Origin: Hyphomicrobiales bacterium 4NK60-0047b
GTDB taxonomy: Bacteria; Pseudomonadota; Alphaproteobacteria; Rhizobiales; HXMU1428-3
Direction: 5' to 3'
Assembly (NCBI GenBank): GCA_040367435.1
Contig: BAABWY010000001.1
Span: 62,001 to 126,000, forward strand
Length of the DNA stretch: 64,000 nucleotides
In this document: one piece after another, positions 34,317 through 43,283 of the stretch
Position numbering within the stretch: the first letter of the stretch is position 1
How the letters are laid out: each line of letters opens with the position of its first letter
Translations under genes and position numbers: made by a program
Notes under the pieces: model-generated
Seen by the model: the letters and a program-made list of their open reading frames with translations, nothing else
Told to the model about the DNA's origin: nothing
Databases searched by the model: none

Positions 34317-35300
34317 TTAACGGGCCACATCAACAATCAATCGCCCTTTAATCACTCCCTTTAGCAAAGAAGCAGATGTTGGGATAACTTCGCTTAAGCC
34401 AATCTCTGAACTCATCTTTGTGAGGTGCTCAACATTTAAATCCTCAGCCAATCGGCGCCATGCCTCAAGCCGCTTTGGTTTCGGGCACATCACACTTTCA
34501 ATACCAACCAAAGTCACACCGCGCAAAATAAACGGCATCACAGTTGAAGGAAAATCAAACCCGCCAGCTAAACCACAAGCAGTAACTACGCCACCATATT
34601 TCATAGACGCACAAATATTCGCCAAAGTCGTGCTACCAACACAATCAACAGCACCCGCAAACCGCTCTCTATTTAGAGGACGACCAGGTTCAGAAAATAA
34701 AGAGCGATCCAAAACTTCAGTTGCACCAAGCTCTTTTAAATAATCATGTTCATGCGCTTTGCCAGTTAACGCAACAACAGTGTAGCCAAGTTTTGCAAGC
34801 ACTGATACAGCAACACTGCCCACGCCACCAGAAGCACCAGAAACAATAATTTCGCCATCCGAAGGCTTCACGCCTTGTTCTTCCAATGCCATCACGCATA
34901 GCATGGCTGTGTAACCGGCCGTTCCAATTGCCATAGCCTGTTTGGTGTCAAACCCATCAGGCAAATGCACAAGCCAATCAGACTTAACTTTTGCTCGCTC
35001 TGCCAAGCCACCCCAATGTTTCTCACCAACACCCCAGCCGTTTAAAACAACCTTCTGCCCGGCGCTATATTCTGGTGTCTCAGAAGAAAGAACAGTACCA
35101 GAAAAATCAATCCCGGGTACAAGCGGGTAAATTTTTGCTATCGGTGAAGAACCGGTGACCGCCAATGCATCCTTATAATTAATCGTGGAATACTCAACCT
35201 GAACAACAACATCTCCTTCAGGTAAATCACTATCCTCAAATTGTTTGAGAACAATAGACTGCTTGTCATCATTCTTTTCAATTAATAAACCCTGAAACAT
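34317..35300 (-). CDS. acuI: AcuI/YhdH-type quinone oxidoreductase (acryloyl-CoA reductase family)
   Basis: 327 residues, the usual length for this zinc-free medium-chain reductase family. Visible are YSTINYKDALAVTG, VPGIDFSGTV, GWGVGEKHWGGLAE, and the NADPH-binding SGASGGVGSVAVSVLAKLGY. AcuI/YhdH enzymes reduce acryloyl-CoA to propionyl-CoA with NADPH, protecting cells from this reactive compound, for example during DMSP or 3-hydroxypropionate metabolism. The gene follows a TetR gene on the same strand, and a TetR-like operator sits just before its start. Exact substrate is inferred from the family. Confidence 0.88.
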   Translation of the reverse strand: MFQGLLIEKNDDKQSIVLKQFEDSDLPEGDVVVQVEYSTINYKDALAVTGSSPIAKIYPLVPGIDFSGTVLSSETPEYSAGQKVVLNGWGVGEKHWGGLAERAKVKSDWLVHLPDGFDTKQAMAIGTAGYTAMLCVMALEEQGVKPSDGEIIVSGASGGVGSVAVSVLAKLGYTVVALTGKAHEHDYLKELGATEVLDRSLFSEPGRPLNRERFAGAVDCVGSTTLANICASMKYGGVVTACGLAGGFDFPSTVMPFILRGVTLVGIESVMCPKPKRLEAWRRLAEDLNVEHLTKMSSEIGLSEVIPTSASLLKGVIKGRLIVDVAR

Positions 35301-35311
35301 AAACCCTCCTT

Positions 35312-35328
35312 TTAGACCGACCGTCTAA
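35312..35328. promoter_or_regulatory. Likely TetR operator before the AcuI-like gene
   Basis: TTAGACCGACCGTCTAA is an inverted repeat (TTAGAC-N5-GTCTAA) 12 bases upstream of the AcuI-like start. A second copy with the same arms lies before the TetR gene at 36011-36027. Two matching sites around a TetR gene point to regulation by that protein. Confidence 0.8.
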
Positions 35329-35343
35329 TTAAATTTAAATTTT

Positions 35344-35994
35344 TTATTTAGTCAAAATTTTCAAAAAGTGATCTGTAAAATTATCAAGAGCAGTTGCATT
35401 CCGCTCTAATTTAGCGCGCAAGATCGCACCTTCCCAGCCAACCCAAAAAAATCTAGTCAATTCAGCACAATCCAAATCAGCCGAGATATCACCCTTCTGT
35501 TGGGCTTCTTTAAAACAAAGTGATGTCTTCTTTTGCCATTCTTCAAAAACATCAATGAGTTGCTGGCGAAAAACTGAAGGGAGCGCACCCATTTCTTGCC
35601 CCAAATTCCCAATCAGGCAACCCCGTTGAAAATCATGTTTAATCATATATTTTCTAAAGCTTTCAATGAGATAAGAAAATCTCTCTAACGGCAAATGATT
35701 TTCATCCAGTAAATATTTATCTAGGTTAGATGAAAAGGCCTTTCCATATGTCTCAATCAAAACTGAGCCAAAGTCTTCTTTACTTTGAAAGTAATGGTAA
35801 AAAGACCCTTTAGGCACTCCAACAGAACGTAAAATCTCATCCAAGCCAGAAGCAGAAAATCCCTTCTCAGTCATCGTCACCAGCCCAGCACGAATAAGCG
35901 CTGTTTTTGTATCCGCATAACTATCCGCCTGCTTTGGCGGACGTCCTCTACGTTTCACATGGGATGTACCAGACATATATTTTCCTAGCATCAA
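35344..35994 (-). CDS. TetR-family transcriptional regulator of the AcuI-like gene
   Basis: 216 residues. The N-terminal helix-turn-helix is typical (GLVTMTEKGFSASGLDEILRSVGVPKGSFYHYFQSKEDFG). The C-terminal part resembles NemR/AcuR-type ligand-binding domains (FQRGCLIGNLGQEMG). RGRPPKQ near the start is a DNA-backbone contact often seen in this family. The gene precedes the AcuI-like gene by 43 bases, and likely operators with TTAGAC-N5-GTCTA(A/G) flank it. It probably represses both genes until a reactive electrophile or acrylate-like ligand is present. Confidence 0.9.
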   Translation of the reverse strand: MMLGKYMSGTSHVKRRGRPPKQADSYADTKTALIRAGLVTMTEKGFSASGLDEILRSVGVPKGSFYHYFQSKEDFGSVLIETYGKAFSSNLDKYLLDENHLPLERFSYLIESFRKYMIKHDFQRGCLIGNLGQEMGALPSVFRQQLIDVFEEWQKKTSLCFKEAQQKGDISADLDCAELTRFFWVGWEGAILRAKLERNATALDNFTDHFLKILTK

Positions 35995-36010
35995 ACAATA
36001 AAATCAATTT

Positions 36011-36027
36011 TTAGACCAATTGTCTAG
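36011..36027. promoter_or_regulatory. Likely TetR operator before the tetR gene
   Basis: TTAGACCAATTGTCTAG has the same arms and spacing as the site at 35312-35328 and lies 17 bases upstream of the regulator start. This suggests autoregulation. It is about 180 bases upstream of the divergent ABC exporter, which could also be affected. Confidence 0.78.
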
Positions 36028-36204
36028 TAAAAGCAAGTGCCACAAATAAAACCCAATGAAAAGTGAAAAGATAATATTATAATGAAAATGAAGTTTTGAC
36101 GCTTGAAATTGAATAAAAATCATATAACTTGCAAAATTAAAGCTAATGAGCAAAACTTTAGAACGTAACCAACAAATAGCAAAACAATATCGCCATAAAT
36201 TCAT

Positions 36205-37161
36205 ATGAACGATATGCACCTCACTGGAAACTCTTCCAAAATGAAAAACAGTATTGAAATTAAAAATATCAATAAGATCTATGACGGCGGTTTCCAAGCG
36301 CTGAAAGATATTAATCTCTCAATTATCGAGGGAGAAATCTTCGCACTTCTCGGCCCCAATGGCGCTGGAAAAACGACATTGATCAGTACCATTTGTGGCA
36401 TAGTCACCCCGACAAACGGTTCAATTAAGATTGACGGTTACGATATTGAAAAAGATTATCGCCAAACCCGCAGCCTTATTGGCCTTGTACCTCAAGAACT
36501 GACAACAGACGCGTTTGAATCTGTCTGGGCCACAGTGAGTTTTTCACGCGGGCTTTTTGGCAAAAAAGCAAACCCTGCTTATATCGAAAAAACCCTCAAA
36601 AGCTTAAGCCTATGGGACAAAAAAGATAACAAGCTTATGACGCTTTCAGGCGGCATGAAGCGCAGAGTGCTCATCGCCAAAGCGTTGTCTCACGAGCCTC
36701 AAATTCTCTTTCTTGATGAACCAACAGCAGGCGTTGATGTTGAGCTTCGCAAAGATATGTGGAACATCGTGAGAGACTTACGCGAAAGCGGTGTGACCAT
36801 CATCCTCACAACTCACTATATCGAAGAAGCCGAAGAAATGGCAGATCGCATCGGCGTCATCAATAACGGTGAAATCATCTTAGTTGAAAATAAAACAGAG
36901 CTCATGCAAAAGCTTGGTAAAAAACAACTAACACTAGAGCTCACTGAAAAACTGGATCAAATCCCTGAAACGCTAAAAGATTATGACCTCGAGCTCAAAG
37001 AAGATGGCACTCAGCTCATATACACCTATGACACCACTCAAGAGCGAACCGGCATCACAACGATGCTCAACGCGATAAGTAACTGCAAAATAAAATTCAG
37101 AGACCTAAACACGAAGCAAAGTTCCCTCGAAGAAATTTTCGTAGAATTGGTGAAAAAATAA
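36205..37161 (+). CDS. ABC-2 type exporter, ATP-binding protein (YadG-like)
   Basis: 318 residues with Walker A (GPNGAGKTT), Q-loop (GLVPQEL), signature (LSGGMKRR), Walker B (ILFLDEP) and switch histidine ([15 protein letters not shown]). The C-terminal 80 residues are the extension common in ABC-2 drug or polysaccharide exporters. The start is uncertain: the ATG at 36241 (MKNSIEI) is the likelier one by family alignment, while 36205 gives a 12-residue extension; neither has a strong ribosome binding site. The permease gene follows after two bases, so the two subunits are co-translated. Confidence 0.93.
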   Translation: MNDMHLTGNSSKMKNSIEIKNINKIYDGGFQALKDINLSIIEGEIFALLGPNGAGKTTLISTICGIVTPTNGSIKIDGYDIEKDYRQTRSLIGLVPQELTTDAFESVWATVSFSRGLFGKKANPAYIEKTLKSLSLWDKKDNKLMTLSGGMKRRVLIAKALSHEPQILFLDEPTAGVDVELRKDMWNIVRDLRESGVTIILTTHYIEEAEEMADRIGVINNGEIILVENKTELMQKLGKKQLTLELTEKLDQIPETLKDYDLELKEDGTQLIYTYDTTQERTGITTMLNAISNCKIKFRDLNTKQSSLEEIFVELVKK

Positions 37162-37163
37162 TC

Positions 37164-37925
37164 ATGAACACACAAGCAATCAAAGCAATTTATAATTACG
37201 AAATGGCGAGAGCCTTCCGCACCATCGGCCAAAGCATTGCGTCACCGGTTATTTCAACTGCGTTGTATTTCATTGTTTTTGGCTCAGCCATTGGCACTAG
37301 GATCACTGAAATCGATGGTATCTCATATGGCGCCTTTATTGTTCCCGGCCTCATTATGTTCTCAATCCTGACCCAATCGATTTCAAATGCCGCTTTTGGT
37401 ATCTACTTCCCCCGCTTCACGGGAACGATCTACGAAGTTTTATCAGCCCCCATATCACCACTCGAAATCATCATTGGCTATGTCGGAGCCGCCGCCACCA
37501 AGTCAGTCATCTTAGGTCTTATCATCTTGGCCACAGCGCACCTGTTTGTGCCCTTAGAAATTAAACATCCATTCATTATGCTACTCTTCTTGGTGCTCAC
37601 CTCACTCACTTTTGCTATGCTTGGCTTTATAATAGGCATCTGGGCAGATGGGTTTGAGAAATTACAAATCATCCCGCTACTTGTCATCACACCACTGGCA
37701 TTCTTAGGAGGCACGTTTTACTCAATCAGTATGCTGCCACCATTTTGGCAAACGGTGACACTCTTTAACCCTGTCGTTTACCTCATCAGTGGGTTCCGTT
37801 GGAGCTTTTATGAAATTTCAGACGTCAATGTTGGCATGAGCCTCCTCGCCGTTATGCTCTTTTTAGCCGCCGCCATTGGTGTGATCTACTGGATTTTCAA
37901 GTCGGGATATCAATTGAAGAGCTAA
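37164..37925 (+). CDS. ABC-2 type exporter, permease (YadH-like)
   Basis: 253 residues with six membrane segments and the ABC2_membrane family pattern (SIGxxxASP-like [64 protein letters not shown]). It pairs with the ATPase directly upstream to form the exporter in the inner membrane. The substrate is unknown; close relatives are annotated as multidrug or polysaccharide exporters. Confidence 0.93.
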   Translation: MNTQAIKAIYNYEMARAFRTIGQSIASPVISTALYFIVFGSAIGTRITEIDGISYGAFIVPGLIMFSILTQSISNAAFGIYFPRFTGTIYEVLSAPISPLEIIIGYVGAAATKSVILGLIILATAHLFVPLEIKHPFIMLLFLVLTSLTFAMLGFIIGIWADGFEKLQIIPLLVITPLAFLGGTFYSISMLPPFWQTVTLFNPVVYLISGFRWSFYEISDVNVGMSLLAVMLFLAAAIGVIYWIFKSGYQLKS

Positions 37926-37929
37926 AGCG

Positions 37930-37975
37930 GTTTGCGTAATAGCGGATGCTAGGTGAGCATCTGAAGCTCAAAGAA
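37930..37975. repeat. Dispersed repeat copy (CGGATGCT ... GCATCTGAAGCTCAAA type)
   Basis: GCGGATGCTAGGTGAGCATC followed by TGAAGCTCAAA lies just after the permease stop. Similar stretches occur at 48738-48800 and twice at 52461-52633, always just after or before a gene. Confidence 0.55.
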
Positions 37976-38021
37976 CAGTTACCGGCTTTACGAAAAACAA
38001 CTCGCTAAAACAAAAAAGGAG

Positions 38022-38056
38022 AGCATTTCATCAAATTCATAAAAAAATGAAGTGCT
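38022..38056. other. Imperfect hairpin after the exporter operon
   Basis: GAGCATTTCAT pairs with ATGAAGTGCTC with one G-T wobble, over a 13-base AT-rich loop. It resembles short REP-like elements and may act as a transcript end. Confidence 0.45.
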
Positions 38057-38087
38057 CCAGAAGGCTTATCTTAAAAGTAAAATATTA

Positions 38088-38136
38088 CCTTAGAGCAAAC
38101 TTGTCTAATGATCTGAAAATCATAAGTTTGCTCTAA
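38088..38136. terminator. Long hairpin between convergent genes
   Basis: CTTAGAGCAAACTT (38088-38101) is perfectly complementary to 38123-38136, and the loop contains a further ATGAT/ATCAT stem. It lies between the exporter permease and the convergent GY-rich protein gene and may terminate transcription from one or both sides, although its T-run is weak. Confidence 0.6.
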
Positions 38137-38149
38137 GATTTATTCAAAA

Positions 38150-38189
38150 CACGAACCTGACAACATCTTGGCAAGAGTAACCAGGTTCG
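38150..38189 (-). terminator. Probable terminator of the GY-repeat protein gene
   Basis: ACGAACCTG (38150-38158) pairs with CAGGTTCGT (38181-38189) over a 22-base loop. Read leftward it starts 15 bases after the stop of the GY-repeat gene and is followed by GTTTTG. Confidence 0.55.
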
Positions 38190-38203
38190 TAAAAACTGAT
38201 GGC

Positions 38204-38653
38204 TTATTCGCAATAACCACCACGGCATCTTTCCCGCATTTGATCTCTCAATTCTTCCTTGAAATCTTTCGCCTGATCGCGACCGTCTGTACGACCTTCA
38301 CTTTTTCCAACCGGATAGCCATTTTCATATCCAATTCTATATCCGGCCTTATATCCTCTAACATAAGCTGCCCAGTCAAAACTGTTTCGATTTTGAGAAG
38401 TTGAAAAGCTGTTTCGTGGACGGTTTAACTCGTCTCTATAACCACGTTTATAGCCATATTTGTACCCATCATTATAGCCATGACTATAACCGGTTTTTTT
38501 ACCAACTTTCAGTCCCTGTTGATAAGCAGATGCAGCTGATGCTTCCGTCACTGACACAGTGCCAACAGCACCAAGCGACATGAAAAGAGCCATCATTGGT
38601 AGGAGAGCACGTTTGAAGAAAGTACGGTTTGTTAATTTTGAAAATAATTGCAT
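38204..38653 (-). CDS. Secreted GY-repeat protein of unknown function
   Basis: 149 residues. A signal peptide is visible (hydrophobic ALLPMMALFMSLGAVGTV, cleavage probably after TEASA). The mature part has many G-Y dipeptides at a spacing of four (YSHGYNDGYKYGYKRGYRD, then GYKAGYRIGYENGYPVGKSEG), a linker rich in Asn and Ser between the two sets, and a charged tail ending in CRGGYC. I know no function for it. Regular GY spacing on a predicted helix would place tyrosines on one face and could mediate self-association or membrane contact. Confidence 0.8.
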   Translation of the reverse strand: MQLFSKLTNRTFFKRALLPMMALFMSLGAVGTVSVTEASAASAYQQGLKVGKKTGYSHGYNDGYKYGYKRGYRDELNRPRNSFSTSQNRNSFDWAAYVRGYKAGYRIGYENGYPVGKSEGRTDGRDQAKDFKEELRDQMRERCRGGYCE

Positions 38654-39130
38654 TGGTTTAGTCCCTTATTTGTGTGTTGCTTTATGTTGATATAAAAGCC
38701 CAACTCACATTTAGGGGCCATGAATTATCCATTTAAAAACCATTCATGTAGATTACAAATATGTAATGATTAAAACATCTTATGCGCCCCTTAACCACCT
38801 AGAGACGATGTTAAAAAGACCTCATATTTCTTTTAAAGGTCCTACAAACTTACTTCGCTCCATTTAATTTTATTCACATAAAACTCTTGCAATGAAAACA
38901 TGTCTCAAACCATTTCCATCTCACGCTTCCTACTCAAATCGTAGTTGATCGGTTTAAGCTCAGAACCGAGTTATCCAGACCTAATTAATTCCGTTGGCCT
39001 TAACATATTGCAAAACATAAATGTTATGTTATAACGTTACAAAACAACCATCTCACTTCATTTGCCATCTCACTTGATTTGACAGTCATCAAGTTCAGGA
39101 AGTGCAGTTGCATAAATATAATTTTTAAAA
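38654..39130. other. Intergenic region holding a Zur-like box
   Basis: No gene seen. It serves as the divergent control region of the GY-repeat gene (leftward) and the COG0523 GTPase (rightward). The near-palindrome at 39023-39040 is the main signal. Confidence 0.5.
39023..39040. promoter_or_regulatory. Zur-like operator (zinc uptake regulator box)
   Basis: GTTATGTTATAACGTTAC is centred on the palindrome GTTATAAC and closely resembles the proteobacterial Zur box, which has the form GTAATGTTATAACATTAC. It lies about 90 bases before a COG0523 GTPase gene, a known Zur target, which supports the call. Two mismatches in the outer arms keep confidence moderate. Confidence 0.65.
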
Positions 39131-40369
39131 ATGCTAGGTCTCATGGAACAACAACTTCAAAAGAAACTCCCCGTCACAGTATTATCCGGCTTTCTTGGCG
39201 CAGGTAAAACAACCCTTTTAAATCACGTACTAAATAACCGTGAAGGGTTAAAAGTAGCCGTCATTGTCAATGATATGAGTGAAGTCAACATTGATGCTGA
39301 CTTAGTAAAAGAAGGCGGTGCAGATCTCTCCCGCACAGATGAAAAGCTCGTTGAAATGAGCAACGGCTGTATCTGCTGCACACTAAGAGATGATCTTCTA
39401 CAAGAGGTCAGAAGGCTCTCTCAAGAAGAACGGTTTGATCATCTTTTAATTGAATCCACCGGTATTTCTGAGCCACTTCCAGTTGCTGCCACGTTCGAAT
39501 TCCGTGATGAAAATGACGATAGTCTAAGCGATGTAGCTGAGCTCGATACCATGGTGACAGTCGTCGATGCCATCAATCTCCTGGCAGATTACAGCTCAAC
39601 TGATCTCTTAAAAGATCGCGGTGAATATCTAGGAGAAGAAGACGAGAGAACACTTGTCGATTTATTAGTCGATCAAATCGAATTTGCAAACGTTATTATT
39701 CTAAACAAAATCGAGTTAGCAACGCCCGAACAATTAGAAACAGCACGCACTGTTATCCGCTCACTCAATCCAGAAGCAAAACTTATTGAGACCTCTATGG
39801 CAAAAGTCGATCTAAACCAAGTCATGGACACCGGCTTGTTTGACTTTGATACCGCTCACAAACATCCCCTCTGGTACAAAGAACTTTATGAATTTGAAGA
39901 CCATGTCCCAGAAACAGAAGAGTACGGCATCAGAAGTTTTGTGTACCGCGCCCGCCGTCCCTTCGATCCAGAAAAATTTCACAAATTCATCAATTCTTCC
40001 TGGCCCGGTGTCATTCGCTCCAAAGGACATTTCTGGCTGGCAACACGCCCTCAATGGGTGGGCGAATTAAGCCAAGCTGGCCCACTTGTTCGCACAGAAG
40101 GCCTCGGAGTTTGGTGGGTTTCCGTTCCTAAAAACCAATGGCCTCAACACCCTGAATGGGAAAAGATATTGGAAAAAAATTGGGACGACACTTATGGAGA
40201 CCGCCGCCAAGAAATCGTCTTCATAGGTTCAGGCATAAATGAAGCAGAACTCCGCTTAAAATTAGATGACTGCTTGGTCGAAGAAAAAGTAAAAGGCCAA
40301 ATGGACATCGATGGTTGGAGCGATCTAAAGGACCCATTCCCAAATTGGAAGCAAGAAGGTGACGCATGA
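39131..40369 (+). CDS. COG0523 (CobW/ZigA-like) GTPase, probable zinc chaperone
   Basis: 412 residues. The GTP-binding loop is GFLGAGKTT, followed by the metal-binding motif NGCICCTLR, the switch [11 protein letters not shown], and NKIEL for guanine recognition. The C-terminal CobW_C domain follows at about residues 270-400. ZigA-type members deliver zinc to enzymes under zinc starvation, using GTP. The start may be ATG 39143 ([10 protein letters not shown]) rather than 39131. Its stop overlaps the start of a DUF1826 gene (ATGA), and a Zur-like box lies upstream, so the pair is probably induced when zinc is scarce. Confidence 0.92.
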   Translation: MLGLMEQQLQKKLPVTVLSGFLGAGKTTLLNHVLNNREGLKVAVIVNDMSEVNIDADLVKEGGADLSRTDEKLVEMSNGCICCTLRDDLLQEVRRLSQEERFDHLLIESTGISEPLPVAATFEFRDENDDSLSDVAELDTMVTVVDAINLLADYSSTDLLKDRGEYLGEEDERTLVDLLVDQIEFANVIILNKIELATPEQLETARTVIRSLNPEAKLIETSMAKVDLNQVMDTGLFDFDTAHKHPLWYKELYEFEDHVPETEEYGIRSFVYRARRPFDPEKFHKFINSSWPGVIRSKGHFWLATRPQWVGELSQAGPLVRTEGLGVWWVSVPKNQWPQHPEWEKILEKNWDDTYGDRRQEIVFIGSGINEAELRLKLDDCLVEEKVKGQMDIDGWSDLKDPFPNWKQEGDA

Positions 40370-41061
40370 AACAAGCAGCACAAGAACAAGTAGAAGACAA
40401 AGCACCACCGCCCCAAGATCTAACAACTCTTAGAGATCTAACCCTCACAACAGAGACAATAAACGGTTTAGCAAACATCAGCGAACCAATGTTTAGCCTT
40501 GTTATATGGGAGAGAACCCCCCCTCAGTCTTTACAAAAATGGTTTGCAGAGCAACAGCCAGAACAACTTCCCTCCGGCCGTGTGCTTGCAGACAGGCATA
40601 ATATACGCGAAGCGATCAAAACTTTCTTTTTAAAGAATAAACACAACGATCAAAATGAACAGCAGTGGCTTGCAAACGACATTGTTCAGCTCGCACAAAA
40701 ATATGCTGACATCACAGGTTCGAACAAAATCGACATTCGCCTGGACGTTATCCAAAATGATGCATGTTGGAAATTCCATCTTGATCGCGTGGACTACAGA
40801 CTTGTCACAACATATAAAGGAGAAGGCACTCAATATGTCTCTCCAGAAAATGCCGAACAAGCTATAAATGAACAAACGGACTATAGCGGCCCCATTAAAA
40901 AGATTGATGAGCAAAATGTAGCAATCTTCAAAGGCTCAAATAACACATGCGGCAGAGGCATTGTCCACAGGTCCCCTCCAATTAAAGAGAAACAAGAAAC
41001 ACGGCTACTTCTTTGCCTCAACGCCCGTTCAGAGGTTTCTCCAAACCTTTGGAGCTCCTAA
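40366..41061 (+). CDS. DUF1826 protein, partner of the COG0523 GTPase
   Basis: 231 residues. The conserved part has [24 protein letters not shown] and a late HRSPPI motif, as in DUF1826 proteins, which are often encoded next to Zur-controlled COG0523 GTPases. The His and Asp residues in WKFHLD and HRSPP could bind metal. It overlaps the GTPase gene by four bases. Biochemical role unknown; a part in zinc homeostasis is inferred from the context. Confidence 0.85.
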   Translation: MKQAAQEQVEDKAPPPQDLTTLRDLTLTTETINGLANISEPMFSLVIWERTPPQSLQKWFAEQQPEQLPSGRVLADRHNIREAIKTFFLKNKHNDQNEQQWLANDIVQLAQKYADITGSNKIDIRLDVIQNDACWKFHLDRVDYRLVTTYKGEGTQYVSPENAEQAINEQTDYSGPIKKIDEQNVAIFKGSNNTCGRGIVHRSPPIKEKQETRLLLCLNARSEVSPNLWSS

Positions 41062-41113
41062 AGTTATAAGTAACTTCTAATCTAACTTTCAAAGGCCCGT
41101 CCCCAGCCTTATT

Positions 41114-41152
41114 CAACTCTAACGCTTTAAGAGTTTTAAAGCGTTAGAGTTG
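41114..41152 (+). terminator. Strong terminator hairpin after the zinc operon
   Basis: A 17-bp perfect stem (41114-41130 with 41136-41152; core CTCTAACGCTTTAA) surrounds a 5-base loop, 52 bases after the DUF1826 stop. Only a short T-rich stretch follows. Confidence 0.8.
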
Positions 41153-41238
41153 ATCTTTCATAATTTAAAAATCATAATAGATAATAACACTGACTTGCTT
41201 GTCTATAACCAATATTTATTTGAAAAGAAAGAAAGCCA

Positions 41239-41577
41239 ATGGTTCAAAAAATTTGTCTCACTTGGGGAACGGCAATGCTACTAACAAGCACATCAATCTC
41301 CCCTTTAAAAGCAAATGAACTATTGGAATATGGGGAATATCTCAGCAAAGAGTGCAGCACCTGCCATAAAAAAAACTCCAAGACTAAAGGCATCCCATCC
41401 ATAGTCGGAATAGAACCAGAGAGCTTCATAAAAGTTTTGAAGTCTTACAAAGATGGAACTTTAAAAAATGAAACTATGATTTCGGTTGCTAAATCATTAG
41501 ATGACGAGCAAATGAAAGCATTGGCACTTTATTTTCACTCCTTAAAAGAACCCGAGAAAACCTGCCAAAAACAATAG
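41239..41577 (+). CDS. Periplasmic monohaem cytochrome c (FccA-like)
   Basis: 112 residues with a signal peptide (about residues 1-25), the haem-binding motif CSTCH, and a later Met in ETMISVAKSL as the likely sixth ligand. GEYLSKECSTCHKK and the KVLKSYKDGTLKNE stretch resemble the small cytochrome subunit of flavocytochrome c sulfide dehydrogenase. The flavoprotein gene lies directly downstream but on the other strand, so the two converge instead of forming the usual operon. It probably carries electrons from sulfide oxidation to the respiratory chain. Confidence 0.82.
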   Translation: MVQKICLTWGTAMLLTSTSISPLKANELLEYGEYLSKECSTCHKKNSKTKGIPSIVGIEPESFIKVLKSYKDGTLKNETMISVAKSLDDEQMKALALYFHSLKEPEKTCQKQ

Positions 41578-41611
41578 CATCTTCAACTATAGTGTCTCCT
41601 ACACAACGCCC

Positions 41612-42898
41612 TTATGATTTCACAAACATCTCATTCGTGATGCTGTCATACCAACTCAAAGACTCGTTAAATGTCTTTTTGCGCAGCTCATCAGTTTCAC
41701 CCGTTTTCGAAATGAATTTATCCTTAGTCACAAGAGTGTCAGGACCAGGCGTATAATTCGCTCCAACCTTAACGCTATTATCAGCTGAAATCATCGACCA
41801 ACACGTGTTTCGATAACGGGCAGGAAAGAGGCGCTTGCCAACAAGCTCAGCTTGAATGGCGTTGGCCACAACACGGGCTTGACTATTGGCTGAAAAAGCA
41901 GACTTTGGCATCGTTTTAGCAATCGAAGAATCTCCAATCACATAAACATCCTTTTGAAGAGCAGAAGAAAAATCCTTTGGATTAATCGGACACCAGTCCC
42001 CTTTGGCACAACCAGCAATATGCGCAATCTTGCCAGCCTTTTGCGCTGGAATAATGTTCGCAACATCAGCCTTGGTCACCTCTCCATCACCGGTAGTCAC
42101 CGTCATGGCAGATACATCAACCTTCTTGACACCACCATCAGTAAACTCAGGGGAAACCCACTCAATAATATCTTGATAATAATCAAGCCAGCCCTCTTGA
42201 AACAAAGCCATCTTCGAGAATTTTTCTTTCGGGTCAAAAATCATCAATTTCGACCCAGGCTTATGTTTCTGCAAATAATGAGCAATCATCGAAGCCCGCT
42301 CATAAGGGCCAGGCGGGCAGCGAAACGGATTAGGCGGTGCCGCCATCACTACCGTTCCACCAGCTTTCATTTCTTTTAATTGCGTTTTTAAAATCTGCGT
42401 CTGAACGCCAGCTTTCCAGGCATGAGGCATAATCTTAGCAGCTTCCGCTGAATAGCCTTCAATAGCGTCATACTTAAAATCAATCCCAGGAGACAAAACA
42501 AGTTTGTCATAAGAGATCTTGTCACCTGTCTTCAGCGTCACTTGCTTTTTAGTCGTATCGACACCAGTTGCTAATTCAGAAATGACCTTGATACCAAGCT
42601 TTTTTAAGCCTTCATAATCATGAGTGATAGAATCCAATGTGCGGAACCCGCCAAGATAGAGGTTCGAGAAAAAACAGGTCGTATATTTAGCTTGGATCTC
42701 AATTAAAGTAACATCCAGTTGCGGCGCGCCTTTTTTAAGGTAATGAGCAACAGAAGCACCACCGGCACCACCGCCAATGATAACCACCTTCCCCTTGCCC
42801 TCAGCAATCGCAAAAGAAGAGTGAACGCCACTCGCAACAGCCGACACCCCAACAGAAGCCGCCAATTGCACAAACCGCCTACGATCAATCCTAGTCAT
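41612..42898 (-). CDS. fccB: Flavocytochrome c sulfide dehydrogenase, flavoprotein subunit
   Basis: 428 residues. A twin-arginine signal (DRRRFVQLAASVGVSAVASG) sends the folded flavoprotein to the periplasm. The FAD-binding site KVVIIGGGAGGASVAHYL is followed by the redox cysteine regions (TTCFFSNLYLGG, FRCPPGPYERASM, CPINPKDF) and the C-terminal FAD contact VYVIGDSSIAKTMPKS. The enzyme oxidises sulfide to sulfur or polysulfide and passes electrons to a cytochrome c subunit. The start has GGGAGG nearby. Two monohaem cytochrome genes lie within 4 kb (41239 and 45996). SoxF is a close alternative name. Confidence 0.92.
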   Translation of the reverse strand: MTRIDRRRFVQLAASVGVSAVASGVHSSFAIAEGKGKVVIIGGGAGGASVAHYLKKGAPQLDVTLIEIQAKYTTCFFSNLYLGGFRTLDSITHDYEGLKKLGIKVISELATGVDTTKKQVTLKTGDKISYDKLVLSPGIDFKYDAIEGYSAEAAKIMPHAWKAGVQTQILKTQLKEMKAGGTVVMAAPPNPFRCPPGPYERASMIAHYLQKHKPGSKLMIFDPKEKFSKMALFQEGWLDYYQDIIEWVSPEFTDGGVKKVDVSAMTVTTGDGEVTKADVANIIPAQKAGKIAHIAGCAKGDWCPINPKDFSSALQKDVYVIGDSSIAKTMPKSAFSANSQARVVANAIQAELVGKRLFPARYRNTCWSMISADNSVKVGANYTPGPDTLVTKDKFISKTGETDELRKKTFNESLSWYDSITNEMFVKS

Positions 42899-43283
42899 GC
42901 CTTATCCTCCCAAAGCTAACAATCTTAATGTTATCTTTTGCTGCCAAAGTAATTGTGTCAATGCCAAAGACGAAAATTAATGAGCTATAAGCATAACTTA
43001 TATGTCAGATCCTAAATAGACATTTCTTCAAAGGATTATAAAATTAGTAAAACTGTTACAAAAAAAGGAGATCATTTAAAACATTCATTGAAACAATTAA
43101 GGAAGTGAAGAAACAAAAAGCCCAGGCCTAATTCTTTTAATGAGCAAACTACGCCCCAACTCGTCTTTACCTAATTTCACTCATAAACTTTACGCTTGCA
43201 TAGCATGCTATTTAGCAGCTCTATTACAAGAGATACCAAACAATGGTAAGTCTCTAACACTCAATAAAGAAAGAAGGTGCTTT
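42899..43283. other. Intergenic region, divergent promoters
   Basis: No gene was accepted. An open frame extends upstream of the receiver gene start from 43140, but its first 48 codons look non-coding. The region must hold promoters for fccB (leftward) and for the receiver gene (rightward). No clear operator seen. Confidence 0.45.

Noticed and set aside
36004-36297. Minus-strand frame of 97 codons upstream of the ABC exporter
   Set aside because: It overlaps the start of the ATPase gene and the TetR operator and has random AT-rich composition.
43140-43283. Longer N-terminus for the receiver protein from ATG 43140
   Set aside because: The receiver fold begins at GTG 43284, which has its own ribosome binding site; the upstream residues match nothing in the family.
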